Shown in pieces: positions 57,052 through 64,000 of a stretch of 64,000 bases of DNA. Under the pieces are notes generated by a model that ran no database searches, was not told the DNA's origin, and was given only the letters and a program-made list of their open reading frames with translations. The translations under genes were made by a program, and so were the position numbers. Within the stretch, counting starts at the first letter, position 1. Each line of letters opens with the position of its first letter. The DNA is from Microbulbifer bruguierae. GTDB taxonomy: Bacteria > Pseudomonadota > Gammaproteobacteria > Pseudomonadales > Cellvibrionaceae. Location of the stretch: NCBI RefSeq assembly GCF_029869925.1, contig NZ_CP118605.1, positions 3,128,001 to 3,192,000 of the forward strand, read 5' to 3'.

Positions 57052-58377
57052 ATGTCCGAACTGAATACCGAACTAAATACCCAGGCATTCTGGATGCCCT
57101 TCACCCCAAACCGTTCTTTCAAGGCGGCACCGCGGATTGTCGAGCGGGCGGAAGGAATCTATCTGTTTGAAAAATCCGGTCGCAAGATCATCGATGCCAC
57201 CGCCGGACTTTGGTGCTCCAACGCCGGCCACTGTCGTTCGGAAATTGCCGAGGCGATCCACCAGCAGGCGTTAAAGCTGGATTACAGCTCGATTTTCAAT
57301 TTCGGTCACGAGCTGAGTTTTGAATATTCCGAGCGTCTGGTGCAGTACACGCCGGATGGACTGAACCGTGTGTTCTTCGGGAACTCCGGTTCCGAGGCGG
57401 TGGAGTCCGCATTGAAAATTGCGCTGCAGTATCAGCGTGCGCGGGGAAAAGGTACCCGCACCATGTTTATCGGTCGCGAGAAAGGCTATCACGGGGTGAA
57501 TTTCGGTGGGATTTCCGTGGGCGGCTTGCCGCCGAATTACCAGACGTTCGGCCAGCCTGTGAAGGCAAACCATATGCGCCATACCCTGGACATCGAACGC
57601 AATGCGTTCACTAAAGGGCTGCCGGAACATGGTGTTGAACTGGCGGAGGATCTGGAGCGTCTGGTCGCCTTCCACGGTGCGGATCAGATTGCGGCGGTGA
57701 TTGTGGAGCCGTTCTCCGGCGCTGGGGGTGTGGTATTGCCGCCGAAGGGATATCTGCAACGTCTGCGCGAGATCTGCGACAAGCACGATCTGCTGCTGAT
57801 TTTTGATGAGGTAATTTCCGGCTGGGGTCGCACGGGTTCGCCGTTTGCCGCTCAGGAATTCGGGGTAACACCGGACATGATCACCTCGGCCAAAGGTATT
57901 ACCAACGCGACCGTGCCCCTGGGTGCGGTGTTTGTGAGCGACAAGATTTACAACACGGTAATGGACGCGGCGCCCGAGGGTGGGGTGGAGTTTTTCCACG
58001 GTTACACCTATTCCGCCCATCCGGTAGCTTGTGCTGCGGGTATGGCCACTCTGGATATCTACGACCGCGAGGGGCTATTGACCCGCGCTGCCGGTGATAT
58101 CGGCAAGCACTGGGAAAAGGCACTGCACAGCCTGGCGGATCTCGACAATGTGATCGACGTACGCAACTACGGTCTTGTGGGTGCGATTGAGTTGCGGGCG
58201 CCGGAAAATCTCAAGGGCAAATTCGGAGCCAAGGCGTCGGCGCTGGCCTGGGAGGCGGGGGTGATGGCGCGGGGTATCGGTGACGCTCTGTGCATGTCTC
58301 CGCCCTTGATTATCGAAGCCCATGAAATTGATGAAATCGTCACCCGCCTGCGCGAGGTCATTTCGGGCTTGCAATAG
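57052..58377 (+). CDS. Omega-amino acid--pyruvate aminotransferase (class III)
   Basis: A 441-residue PLP enzyme of normal length. It shows FWMPFTPNRSFKAAPRIVER at the N-terminus, FFGNSGSEAVESALKIALQY (phosphate-binding), IFDEVISGWGRTG (PLP ring Asp), and SAKGITNATVPLGAVF with the Schiff-base Lys near 281. The N-terminal FWMPFTxNRxFK pattern is typical of beta-alanine:pyruvate and related omega-aminotransferases. It probably converts beta-alanine, GABA or another omega-amino acid to a semialdehyde that the upstream dehydrogenase oxidises. GGAGTGAGTC precedes the ATG. Gene order LysR-gabD-aminotransferase supports the joint role. Confidence 0.9.
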   Translation: MSELNTELNTQAFWMPFTPNRSFKAAPRIVERAEGIYLFEKSGRKIIDATAGLWCSNAGHCRSEIAEAIHQQALKLDYSSIFNFGHELSFEYSERLVQYTPDGLNRVFFGNSGSEAVESALKIALQYQRARGKGTRTMFIGREKGYHGVNFGGISVGGLPPNYQTFGQPVKANHMRHTLDIERNAFTKGLPEHGVELAEDLERLVAFHGADQIAAVIVEPFSGAGGVVLPPKGYLQRLREICDKHDLLLIFDEVISGWGRTGSPFAAQEFGVTPDMITSAKGITNATVPLGAVFVSDKIYNTVMDAAPEGGVEFFHGYTYSAHPVACAAGMATLDIYDREGLLTRAAGDIGKHWEKALHSLADLDNVIDVRNYGLVGAIELRAPENLKGKFGAKASALAWEAGVMARGIGDALCMSPPLIIEAHEIDEIVTRLREVISGLQ

Positions 58378-58418
58378 TGCGGTCGTTTACCCGCTATAGT
58401 CATATAGAGGGCCCTTTT

Positions 58419-58502
58419 AGAACGCTAGATCGGGAATATAGAACGCTAGATCGGGAATATAGAACGCTAGATCGGGAATATAGAACGCTAGATCGGGAAT
58501 AC
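58419..58502 (+). repeat. Four tandem 21-bp repeats
   Basis: AGAACGCTAGATCGGGAATA plus T is repeated at 58419, 58440, 58461 and 58482; the last unit ends in AC instead of AT. Units are otherwise identical, pointing to recent expansion. Twenty-one bp is two helical turns and also seven codons; the minus-strand frame reads YSRSSVL four times but has no other sign of coding. Confidence 0.93.
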
Positions 58503-58522
58503 AGTGTAGCGACACTACACTG
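58502..58522. terminator. Perfect hairpin next to the tandem repeats
   Basis: CAGTGTAG (58502-58509) and CTACACTG (58515-58522) pair around CGACA, directly abutting the fourth tandem repeat. Without a T-run it may be a weak terminator for the aminotransferase gene or part of the repeat structure. Confidence 0.5.
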
Positions 58523-58709
58523 AACAGGTAGTCGGCCGAGGCAGCAAAAGCGCGGAGTTGAGATAGCTCGGGCGCTCTGTTGCATTCGCCGGTCAATTTG
58601 GGAGAGCGGCGCCTCCGGCTACTGAGTGCGCGCGGTCTCCCTCATGGGCCTTCAGGCGCAGGGGGGGACTGTGTCGCCGTTAAAGGCGAATGGAGAGGTG
58701 AGGTAGCTG

Positions 58710-59567
58710 ATGAACCGCACTTTTTTCGCACTTGCAGTTTTCCATCGCTGTTTTCTTTCCGGCCTGCGTGCCTGGCTACTTGTGGCTGGAGCCGTGGTTC
58801 TGACTCCTTTGGCGCTCGCACAAATGCCGCCGCCGGATCAGACCAGCGCTGAACCTGACGACGAATACCAGCGGGACCCGGACCGCCAGCGACAATTGCC
58901 CGCCGGTGCCACGAGCCTGACGCTCAGCGGCAATATCTATTACTACTACGATGGCTATTTTTATCGACCCGAGGACGACGGCTACCTGAGAGTGGAGCCG
59001 CCCCTGGGGGCGGAGCTGACGTTCGTGCCTCCGGGCAGTACCGGGTTTGATATTGCAGGGGAACGCTTTTTTATGAGCGGGACAGGCACCTTTTATCGCT
59101 ACGAGCCGCGTAGTGACCGCTATGTGGTGACCACTCCGCCTTATGATTGGCGCCGCTATTACAACGGCGACCTGGTCGGCGCTTATGAAGATCGGCTGTA
59201 CGGCTATCCCCGCAACGAGCTGGAGTTAGAGGAGTTGCGTGAAAGCACCGGCATCCCCAAAGCCCTGCCGCCACCTGCAGCAGAGCCCAAGCTGGGTGAC
59301 GACAACGCAGTGCCCTTATTCGAAGCCGACGGCTACCGCGATCCACGTCGGCGGCCGTCCGGTCGTCGGTCCAGCCCCTATGCCACCGTACGCCCGCCTT
59401 ACGATGTCAGTGGTGAACGCTATGACAATCGTGCCCTGCTGGAATCCGCCTGTCGCCAGGATGCAGCCGATGCCGCGCGCCGGGGCAGCAGTCAGGACAA
59501 CCAACGTCTGCGTATTTATCAGCGCGAATATCGCGATTGTATCCAGCGTTATGAGCGTCAGCGTTAA
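58710..59567 (+). CDS. Secreted DUF6515-like protein
   Basis: A 285-residue precursor with a long signal peptide ending near VVLTPLALA. The mature part has the Tyr-rich pattern ISGNIYYYYDG-like LSGNIYYYYDGYFYRPEDDG, then VEPPLGAELTFVPPGSTGFD and FYRYEPRSDRYVVTTPP, matching the DUF6515 style of periplasmic proteins (Y-x-Y-x-G-x-F-Y, PP-x-G-A, then a Val-rich repeat). A Pro/Arg-rich linker and a C-terminal helix with one Cys pair (ESACRQDAADAA, YRDCIQRYE) follow. The function is unknown, and no operon partner is seen. It ends five bases from the convergent sulfotransferase. Confidence 0.8.
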   Translation: MNRTFFALAVFHRCFLSGLRAWLLVAGAVVLTPLALAQMPPPDQTSAEPDDEYQRDPDRQRQLPAGATSLTLSGNIYYYYDGYFYRPEDDGYLRVEPPLGAELTFVPPGSTGFDIAGERFFMSGTGTFYRYEPRSDRYVVTTPPYDWRRYYNGDLVGAYEDRLYGYPRNELELEELRESTGIPKALPPPAAEPKLGDDNAVPLFEADGYRDPRRRPSGRRSSPYATVRPPYDVSGERYDNRALLESACRQDAADAARRGSSQDNQRLRIYQREYRDCIQRYERQR

Positions 59568-59572
59568 CCTTA

Positions 59573-60496
59573 TCAACTGCTATATTCCGGGAGCGTTGCG
59601 TCAGTTCCGGACGAGTTAGCGTTGGTTTTTTTGTGTTTTTTTTCTCCACTGTGCAACCAATCGCTGAGGTCAAGTCCGGTAATTTTTTCAGTGCGACAAA
59701 TACTGTCCCTGAAATGCTGATCCAGCAATTCCTGTTTGTATTCCTCTCGAAGAGATTCACCTGGTTGAGCCTTGGTTAGCCATTTTGCGGCCTGACGGAT
59801 GAATTTCTGTGGGAAAACGCGGTTTATCAATGCGCGAAGCGGATGAAACTTCCAGATTATCCAGTTAAGTAACGCCATGCGAGGCTTTCGAATCTGCTCT
59901 CTTTCTGTTTTTCCTCTTTGTTTGCGCACTTCCAGATCAATGAGCGGTTCCAGTTTCAGCCATGCGAAAATTTTTTTCACTTCTGAACGTGGGTCGCGGG
60001 CGAAATCATCAAATCGCAGAAAGTAAAACTGACTTCGGTCGAAATACTGTAAATACTGCTGTATCTGGAAATCGTACCGACCGGTGTCGATATATTGCGC
60101 CTCCATTTCCACGGCCTGTTCGATGCTTCGTGTCTCGCCGAAATGGTTTACGTTCCAGAAGTAATTGCTCAGTAGGCGGTCAATCGGATTTCGCAGGATA
60201 TAAATGAAGCGGACCTCGGCGCCCCGACAGATTGCATGAATATTTTCCGCGCAGGAGGAAATTCTCGGGTACCTGGAATAGTTGACGGATCCGTCTAGCC
60301 GGTACTGGCAGTCTTGTCCGGTTACGGGTAGAGCCGCTAAGCGTTCTCGAGCGCCTTTTTCGGAATTTGCGTTAAATACGTTGGCTTCTTTGAGGTTGCC
60401 ATAACTGTTGATTTCAGGGTGTTGTTCCAGATAGGTGAAGAGAGACGTGGAACCGCCCTTCTGGGTGCCAATCAGAAAAAGATTGGGTAACAACAT
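59573..60496 (-). CDS. PAPS-dependent sulfotransferase
   Basis: From ATG 60496, seven bases after GGAGGAG, the product is 307 residues, so the upstream in-frame start at 60544 is less likely. The 5'-phosphosulfate loop PNLFLIGTQKGGSTSLFTYL lies at the N-terminus and the 3'-phosphate motif FIYILRNPIDRLLSNYFW near residue 110, in the order of the sulfotransferase domain (PF00685). Such enzymes transfer sulfate from PAPS to a sugar, lipid or other acceptor. The acceptor is unknown; no polysaccharide cluster is nearby. Composition is more A+T-rich than in neighbours, suggesting transfer. Confidence 0.86.
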   Translation of the reverse strand: MLLPNLFLIGTQKGGSTSLFTYLEQHPEINSYGNLKEANVFNANSEKGARERLAALPVTGQDCQYRLDGSVNYSRYPRISSCAENIHAICRGAEVRFIYILRNPIDRLLSNYFWNVNHFGETRSIEQAVEMEAQYIDTGRYDFQIQQYLQYFDRSQFYFLRFDDFARDPRSEVKKIFAWLKLEPLIDLEVRKQRGKTEREQIRKPRMALLNWIIWKFHPLRALINRVFPQKFIRQAAKWLTKAQPGESLREEYKQELLDQHFRDSICRTEKITGLDLSDWLHSGEKKHKKTNANSSGTDATLPEYSS

Positions 60497-60769
60497 AACC
60501 GCTCCTCCGTGATGAACTGATACTACTTCCTTGGTACGAGTCATCCATTATGAGGTAGTTAAGGCATTGTGGTATAGGGGTAGCGCTACCCAAGCCTTTG
60601 AGCCAGCGCGCTGTCTGGCGCGAAAAACATTATATTCGCTGTGCTCAGCCTTAATCTTGTCGATTTTTCTTCATCTACAATAAATGGCGATGTACCGAAT
60701 GTGGTATGTGGATGCCATGTGCGCAGGCACCCCAAAGGCAAAATATCCAGGAAATAAGCACTCAATTGA

Positions 60770-63037
60770 ATGCCGGGGCATGGACGCATGCACGATATGG
60801 TAAGCAGGCAATGTCGTTTCAAGTGGTTCTGCCGGGCAATCGGTATGCTGCTGCTTTTTATCTGTATTGCCAGCGAAGCCCAGCTCCCTTCCGCCAAACC
60901 GAAAGAATTTTCCCCGGTCGTCCCCGACTTCAATAACCTGTCTGCCGACTGGTGGACTCAGTGGCCGAACGTCACTCAGGAGCAGCGCACAGGCTGGCTC
61001 ACAGAGGTTGAAACGGCGTGGAAGGAGTGGAGTGAAATACTGCCGGAGGAAGCGGGTTTCGACGATCGGGTCAAGACGGTCAATCTGCGTCTTAACGGTA
61101 TACGCAAGAACTGGCAGAAGCGGGAAGAGCTTAAAAAGATCAGTGTGCTGCCGAAGGTGGAGTTTCCGAAGGAGCCCACGGTACTGCAGTGGGCAGCGGC
61201 GGATGCTGGGGTGGCGCGGGGGCAGCAGCGGTTTGACGGGCTGAGGCTGGAAAAGGTGCAGATGGATGAGAACGTCGCACACTCGCTTCGCAGTCTGCGT
61301 GAAATTGTGGGCGCGCTGCGGGATGTAGACCGCGCCGATCCCAAACACCTCGACGTCACGGTAGATGTTTTCCTGGCGCAGATTCGCCACCTGCAGACAC
61401 TGGAAGAGCAGCGTTTGTTACAGGACCAGATGACCACCTGGGAGGAAGAGCTCACGTATGCCCGGGGAGAGCTGAAGCGCATGCTCGAAGAGCTGCAGTA
61501 CAGCGAAAAAGTGGCGGAGCAGCTGGCGGCGGCGCGCACCGAAGAAAAGTCCAACCTCGAAGAGTTGGCCAAAGAGCGCAGCGATTCCCAAAATCTGATT
61601 TTCGAATCGTCCGACGCCGCAGTCACTCTCGAGCAGCAGATCAAGATCATGAACTTCAGCGTGGAGTCGCTGGAGAACCGCTTGCAGATTCGCAAGCAGG
61701 AATTGTTACAGGCCATCAACAGCGTGCTTGAGCCGGGTGCTGAAAAGCAGAAGCTGTCACTGAGCAAGGATCTGGTAAGCAATGCGGAAACCATCCGCAC
61801 TAACCTGAAGCGCCAGCTCAATGTGCGCCAGCGCCAGATTGTCGCCTGGGCGGGGGAAGACTCCAAGGTGATGCGCAAATGGTGGGGCCAGTTTGAAAAA
61901 ATAGACAGCGGTCTGGGACGCACTGGCGATCTGATCGACGACATCAAGCGTTACGAAAGCGCACAGCTGTTTGTCTACGAACACCAGCAGGGCTGGTGGC
62001 GAACCGTGGGGGAGCGTATACAGCACCAGTTTGTGGAGATGCGCAGTGGCTGGCGGAATCTCGCCAATTTCAAACTCTTTGCCATCAGTGAACAGCCGAT
62101 CACACTGAAAGATATCGCGCAGATGATTCTTGTGGTCATCGGTGCCTGGGCCTGCTCGCGGCTGTTGAGCTGGTTTCTGCGGCGCATGGTGCGCAAAAAC
62201 AAAACCACGGAACAGTCGTCCTATACCCTGTGGCGCATCCTGAATTATTGCATCGTGCTGATCACCCTCGTGATTATCCTCACCATGGTGGGGCTGGATA
62301 CCTCCAAGCTGACACTGATCGCCGGTGCCCTGTCCGTGGGTATCGGTTTCGGTATGCAGGCGATTTTTTCGAATTTCATTTCCGGCATCATTCTGTTGTT
62401 TGAGCAGCCGTTGCGGGTCGGTGACCTGGTGGAGCTGGAGTCTGGTGTGTTCGGACGTATCCGCGATATCAACGTGCGCTCCACTCGCATCACCACGCGC
62501 GACAATGTGGATATTCTGGTGCCCAATTCGGAATTCGTGACCGGTCGTGTAACGAACCACACTCTGGATGATCCGGTGCGGCGGATCCACGTCATGTTTG
62601 GGGTGGCCTACGGCACAGATCCGGAGGCGGTGCGGGAGGCGGCGATGGCCGCGGCGGAGCGGGTGCCGGTCACTTATACCAACTGGCAGCGCAAGACTGA
62701 GGTGTGGCTGACCGGATTTGGCGACAGCTCACTGGATTTCAAACTGGTGGTGTGGGTAAACAGCAACGCGGTATCGTCACTCGGCGATCTCGCTGCCATT
62801 TACAACCTGGAGCTGCTGCGGGAGTTAAATCAACGGGGTATTGAAATTCCATTCCCCCAGCGGGATATACATGTGCGCAGTTGGGCGGAGGGTGTACCGG
62901 CGACGCCGCTCGCCACAACATCGATGCGGCAAAAAACCGGCTCAGCCGGCAGCGAGGATTGGCCGGATACGGGTGGGCATGGCGGTGACGTCGGCGGAGA
63001 CAGCGAAAATGGCGGGAGCAGCGGAATTGGGCACTAG
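60770..63037 (+). CDS. MscS-family mechanosensitive channel with a long periplasmic coiled-coil domain
   Basis: A 755-residue channel. A signal-like segment (AIGMLLLFICIASEA) precedes about 400 residues of helical, Glu/Gln-rich coiled coil (TWEEELTYARGELKRMLEEL, VAEQLAAARTEEKSNLEEL). Three membrane helices follow (about 445-470, 486-510, 515-545). The MscS core is ALSVGIGFGMQAIFSNFISG, FEQPLRVGDLVELESGVFG and NVDILVPNSEFVTGRVTN, and a Gly-rich tail ends the protein. Length and layout resemble MscK or YbdG-like larger members. It probably opens under membrane tension to release solutes. Several in-frame ATGs (60770, 60788, 60797) compete; no strong ribosome site decides between them. Confidence 0.9.
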   Translation: MPGHGRMHDMVSRQCRFKWFCRAIGMLLLFICIASEAQLPSAKPKEFSPVVPDFNNLSADWWTQWPNVTQEQRTGWLTEVETAWKEWSEILPEEAGFDDRVKTVNLRLNGIRKNWQKREELKKISVLPKVEFPKEPTVLQWAAADAGVARGQQRFDGLRLEKVQMDENVAHSLRSLREIVGALRDVDRADPKHLDVTVDVFLAQIRHLQTLEEQRLLQDQMTTWEEELTYARGELKRMLEELQYSEKVAEQLAAARTEEKSNLEELAKERSDSQNLIFESSDAAVTLEQQIKIMNFSVESLENRLQIRKQELLQAINSVLEPGAEKQKLSLSKDLVSNAETIRTNLKRQLNVRQRQIVAWAGEDSKVMRKWWGQFEKIDSGLGRTGDLIDDIKRYESAQLFVYEHQQGWWRTVGERIQHQFVEMRSGWRNLANFKLFAISEQPITLKDIAQMILVVIGAWACSRLLSWFLRRMVRKNKTTEQSSYTLWRILNYCIVLITLVIILTMVGLDTSKLTLIAGALSVGIGFGMQAIFSNFISGIILLFEQPLRVGDLVELESGVFGRIRDINVRSTRITTRDNVDILVPNSEFVTGRVTNHTLDDPVRRIHVMFGVAYGTDPEAVREAAMAAAERVPVTYTNWQRKTEVWLTGFGDSSLDFKLVVWVNSNAVSSLGDLAAIYNLELLRELNQRGIEIPFPQRDIHVRSWAEGVPATPLATTSMRQKTGSAGSEDWPDTGGHGGDVGGDSENGGSSGIGH

Positions 63038-63154
63038 CAGCAGGCCGTGGATGCGACCGCAGGTGAGTAATTTGAGAAGCGTGGGGCTGGCCTTATCTGG
63101 CAACCTCTGTATTCTGGAAAGCTCGCAATCGCCACCACGCCACAGGTTCCCCCT

Positions 63155-64000
63155 TTGCTGATTATCCCCATCCAGAACAAACCCGATTGGCGCCGCCCGC
63201 CACTGGTGTGTTTTGCGTTGATTCTGATAAATCTGCTGGTGTTCGTGCTCTACCAGAGTGGCGACGAGTCCCGCTGGCAGAAGGCGGAGGATTACTACTT
63301 CTCCACAGAGTTGCCGGCGTTGGAGGAGGGGCGCTTTTACCAGTATGTGGATGCCGAGCGCCCCCAGTGGCGCACTCTGGCTCAGGGAGCTGGTGAGGAA
63401 TTCATCTATGAACAATTACTGTGGAGTCGTGAGTTCCACAACTGGCTGCTGCCGCAATTGCAACGTGAAGGGGAGCAGCAGTGGCTGCAGGAGCGGCTCC
63501 GGTTCGCTGAGCTGCGCGACCAGCTCTCCAGTTTTGCCTATGGCCTTACTCCGGCAGAACCGACCCTGGAAGGCCTTTTCGGTCACATGTTTCTGCACGG
63601 CGGCTGGGATCATTTGCTGGGCAATATGATTTTCCTGTTGCTGTTCGGCCTGTCGGTTGAGCTGGCTCTGGGTGCAGCCTGGTTTATTGCTCTCTACCTG
63701 ATGGGCGGCATCGCCGCAGCAGCCCTGCATATGGGTGTTGAGATGGGCAGCCTGATGCCGGTCATCGGCGCCTCCGGCGCAGTATCCGCGGTCATGGGAA
63801 TGTTTGTGGCGGTATATGGCATCCGTCGCCTGCGCTTCTTCTACACCCTGGGGTTCGCCTTTGGCGAATTTACTGCCCCCGCATTGCTGGTGTTACCTCT
63901 GTGGCTTGGCAAAGAAGTCTTTGGTTACTTGTTTGGTAGCGACAATGTTGCTTACTGGGCGCACTTCGGCGGCCTTGTAGCGGGCTTCCTGTGTACCATG
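63155..64000 (+). CDS. Rhomboid-family intramembrane serine protease (partial, runs off right edge)
   Basis: The frame opens at TTG 63155 (MLIIPIQNKPDWRRPPLVCF) and remains open to the window edge; the upstream in-frame stop is TAA 63068-63070 and no ATG or GTG lies between. The first membrane helix (LVCFALILINLLVFVLY) is followed by a 90-residue polar insert, then the rhomboid core: LFGHMFLHGGWDHLLGNMIF, GASGAVSAVMGMF (catalytic Ser near 206) and WAHFGGLVAGFLC (catalytic His near 269). Ser and His are both present, so it should be active. The insert between TM1 and TM2 is longer than in GlpG. It lies 117 bp after the MscS gene on the same strand. Confidence 0.9.
   Translation, partial: MLIIPIQNKPDWRRPPLVCFALILINLLVFVLYQSGDESRWQKAEDYYFSTELPALEEGRFYQYVDAERPQWRTLAQGAGEEFIYEQLLWSREFHNWLLPQLQREGEQQWLQERLRFAELRDQLSSFAYGLTPAEPTLEGLFGHMFLHGGWDHLLGNMIFLLLFGLSVELALGAAWFIALYLMGGIAAAALHMGVEMGSLMPVIGASGAVSAVMGMFVAVYGIRRLRFFYTLGFAFGEFTAPALLVLPLWLGKEVFGYLFGSDNVAYWAHFGGLVAGFLCTM

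Larger units (their letters stand above)
58378..58709 (+). other. Intergenic region with 21-bp tandem repeats
   Basis: These 332 bp contain four 21-bp tandem repeats (58419-58502) and a perfect hairpin (58502-58522). The remaining 190 bp before the DUF6515-like gene show no gene or operator; GGAGAGGTGAGG near 58692 is that gene's ribosome site. Confidence 0.6.

Noticed and set aside
58419..58502. CRISPR array
   Set aside because: Repeats are directly tandem with no spacers, and no cas gene is near.
58400..58585. 61-codon minus-strand frame with YSRSSVL repeated four times
   Set aside because: The repeat follows from a 21-bp DNA tandem; there is no ribosome site and nothing else protein-like.

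Overview
The window is chromosomal DNA of a G+C-rich Gram-negative bacterium. Gene content (liu and hut catabolic operons, two large TonB-dependent receptors, tex, metK-ahcY-metF, tkt-epd, an EntD-type phosphopantetheinyl transferase) fits an aerobic, peptide- and amino-acid-degrading gammaproteobacterium. A marine member of the Cellvibrionales such as Microbulbifer is my best guess, from protein style only; I could not search. No rRNA, tRNA, intact transposase, CRISPR array or prophage was seen.

Layout. 1-4.2 kb: leucine degradation operon liuR-liuA-liuB-liuC (minus strand, running off the left edge) behind a perfect 18-bp palindrome that is the likely LiuR operator. 4.35-4.95 kb: a broken ECF sigma gene and a small membrane protein. 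5-7.1 kb: an S9-family peptidase lipoprotein. 7.2-14.2 kb: a complete histidine utilisation locus, hutC-hutU-hutH leftward and hutI-hutG rightward, with a HutC-type operator. 14.7-17.2 kb: a TonB receptor behind a perfect CRP-type site. 17.3-19.1 kb: membrane-anchored Nudix protein and phosphopantetheinyl transferase. 19.2-25.9 kb: alkaline phosphatase and a second TonB receptor, divergent from a CadC-like membrane-bound regulator with a periplasmic propeller. 26-28.7 kb: extradiol dioxygenase, then an A+T-richer patch of three unknown genes. 29-36 kb: tex and a two-gene RND efflux system. 36.2-42.4 kb: rsmE, small membrane protein, HAD phosphatase, secreted protein, OmpA lipoprotein, unknown protein, OPT transporter. 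42.5-47.3 kb: S-adenosylmethionine cycle operon sahR-metK-ahcY-metF. 47.6-51.4 kb: tkt, epd, DTW-domain protein. 51.7-54 kb: large lipoprotein. 54.2-58.4 kb: LysR regulator, succinate-semialdehyde-type dehydrogenase, omega-aminotransferase. 58.7-64 kb: DUF6515-like protein, sulfotransferase, MscS channel, and a rhomboid protease cut by the right edge.

How it works together. The first 17 kb and 54-58 kb form an amino-acid scavenging programme: TonB uptake, peptidase trimming, and feeding of histidine, leucine and omega-amino acids into central metabolism, each under its own regulator.

The most unusual signal is non-coding. Five intergenic elements of 98-111 bp (2408, 10726, 11852, 49692, 56869) each have a long outer stem (20-29 bp, perfect or with one mismatch) enclosing two short hairpins with a common apical motif close to CAKGGATG. 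Stem sequences differ from copy to copy while pairing is kept, and orientation relative to transcription is not fixed. They look like a dispersed, structurally constrained DNA family rather than ordinary terminators.
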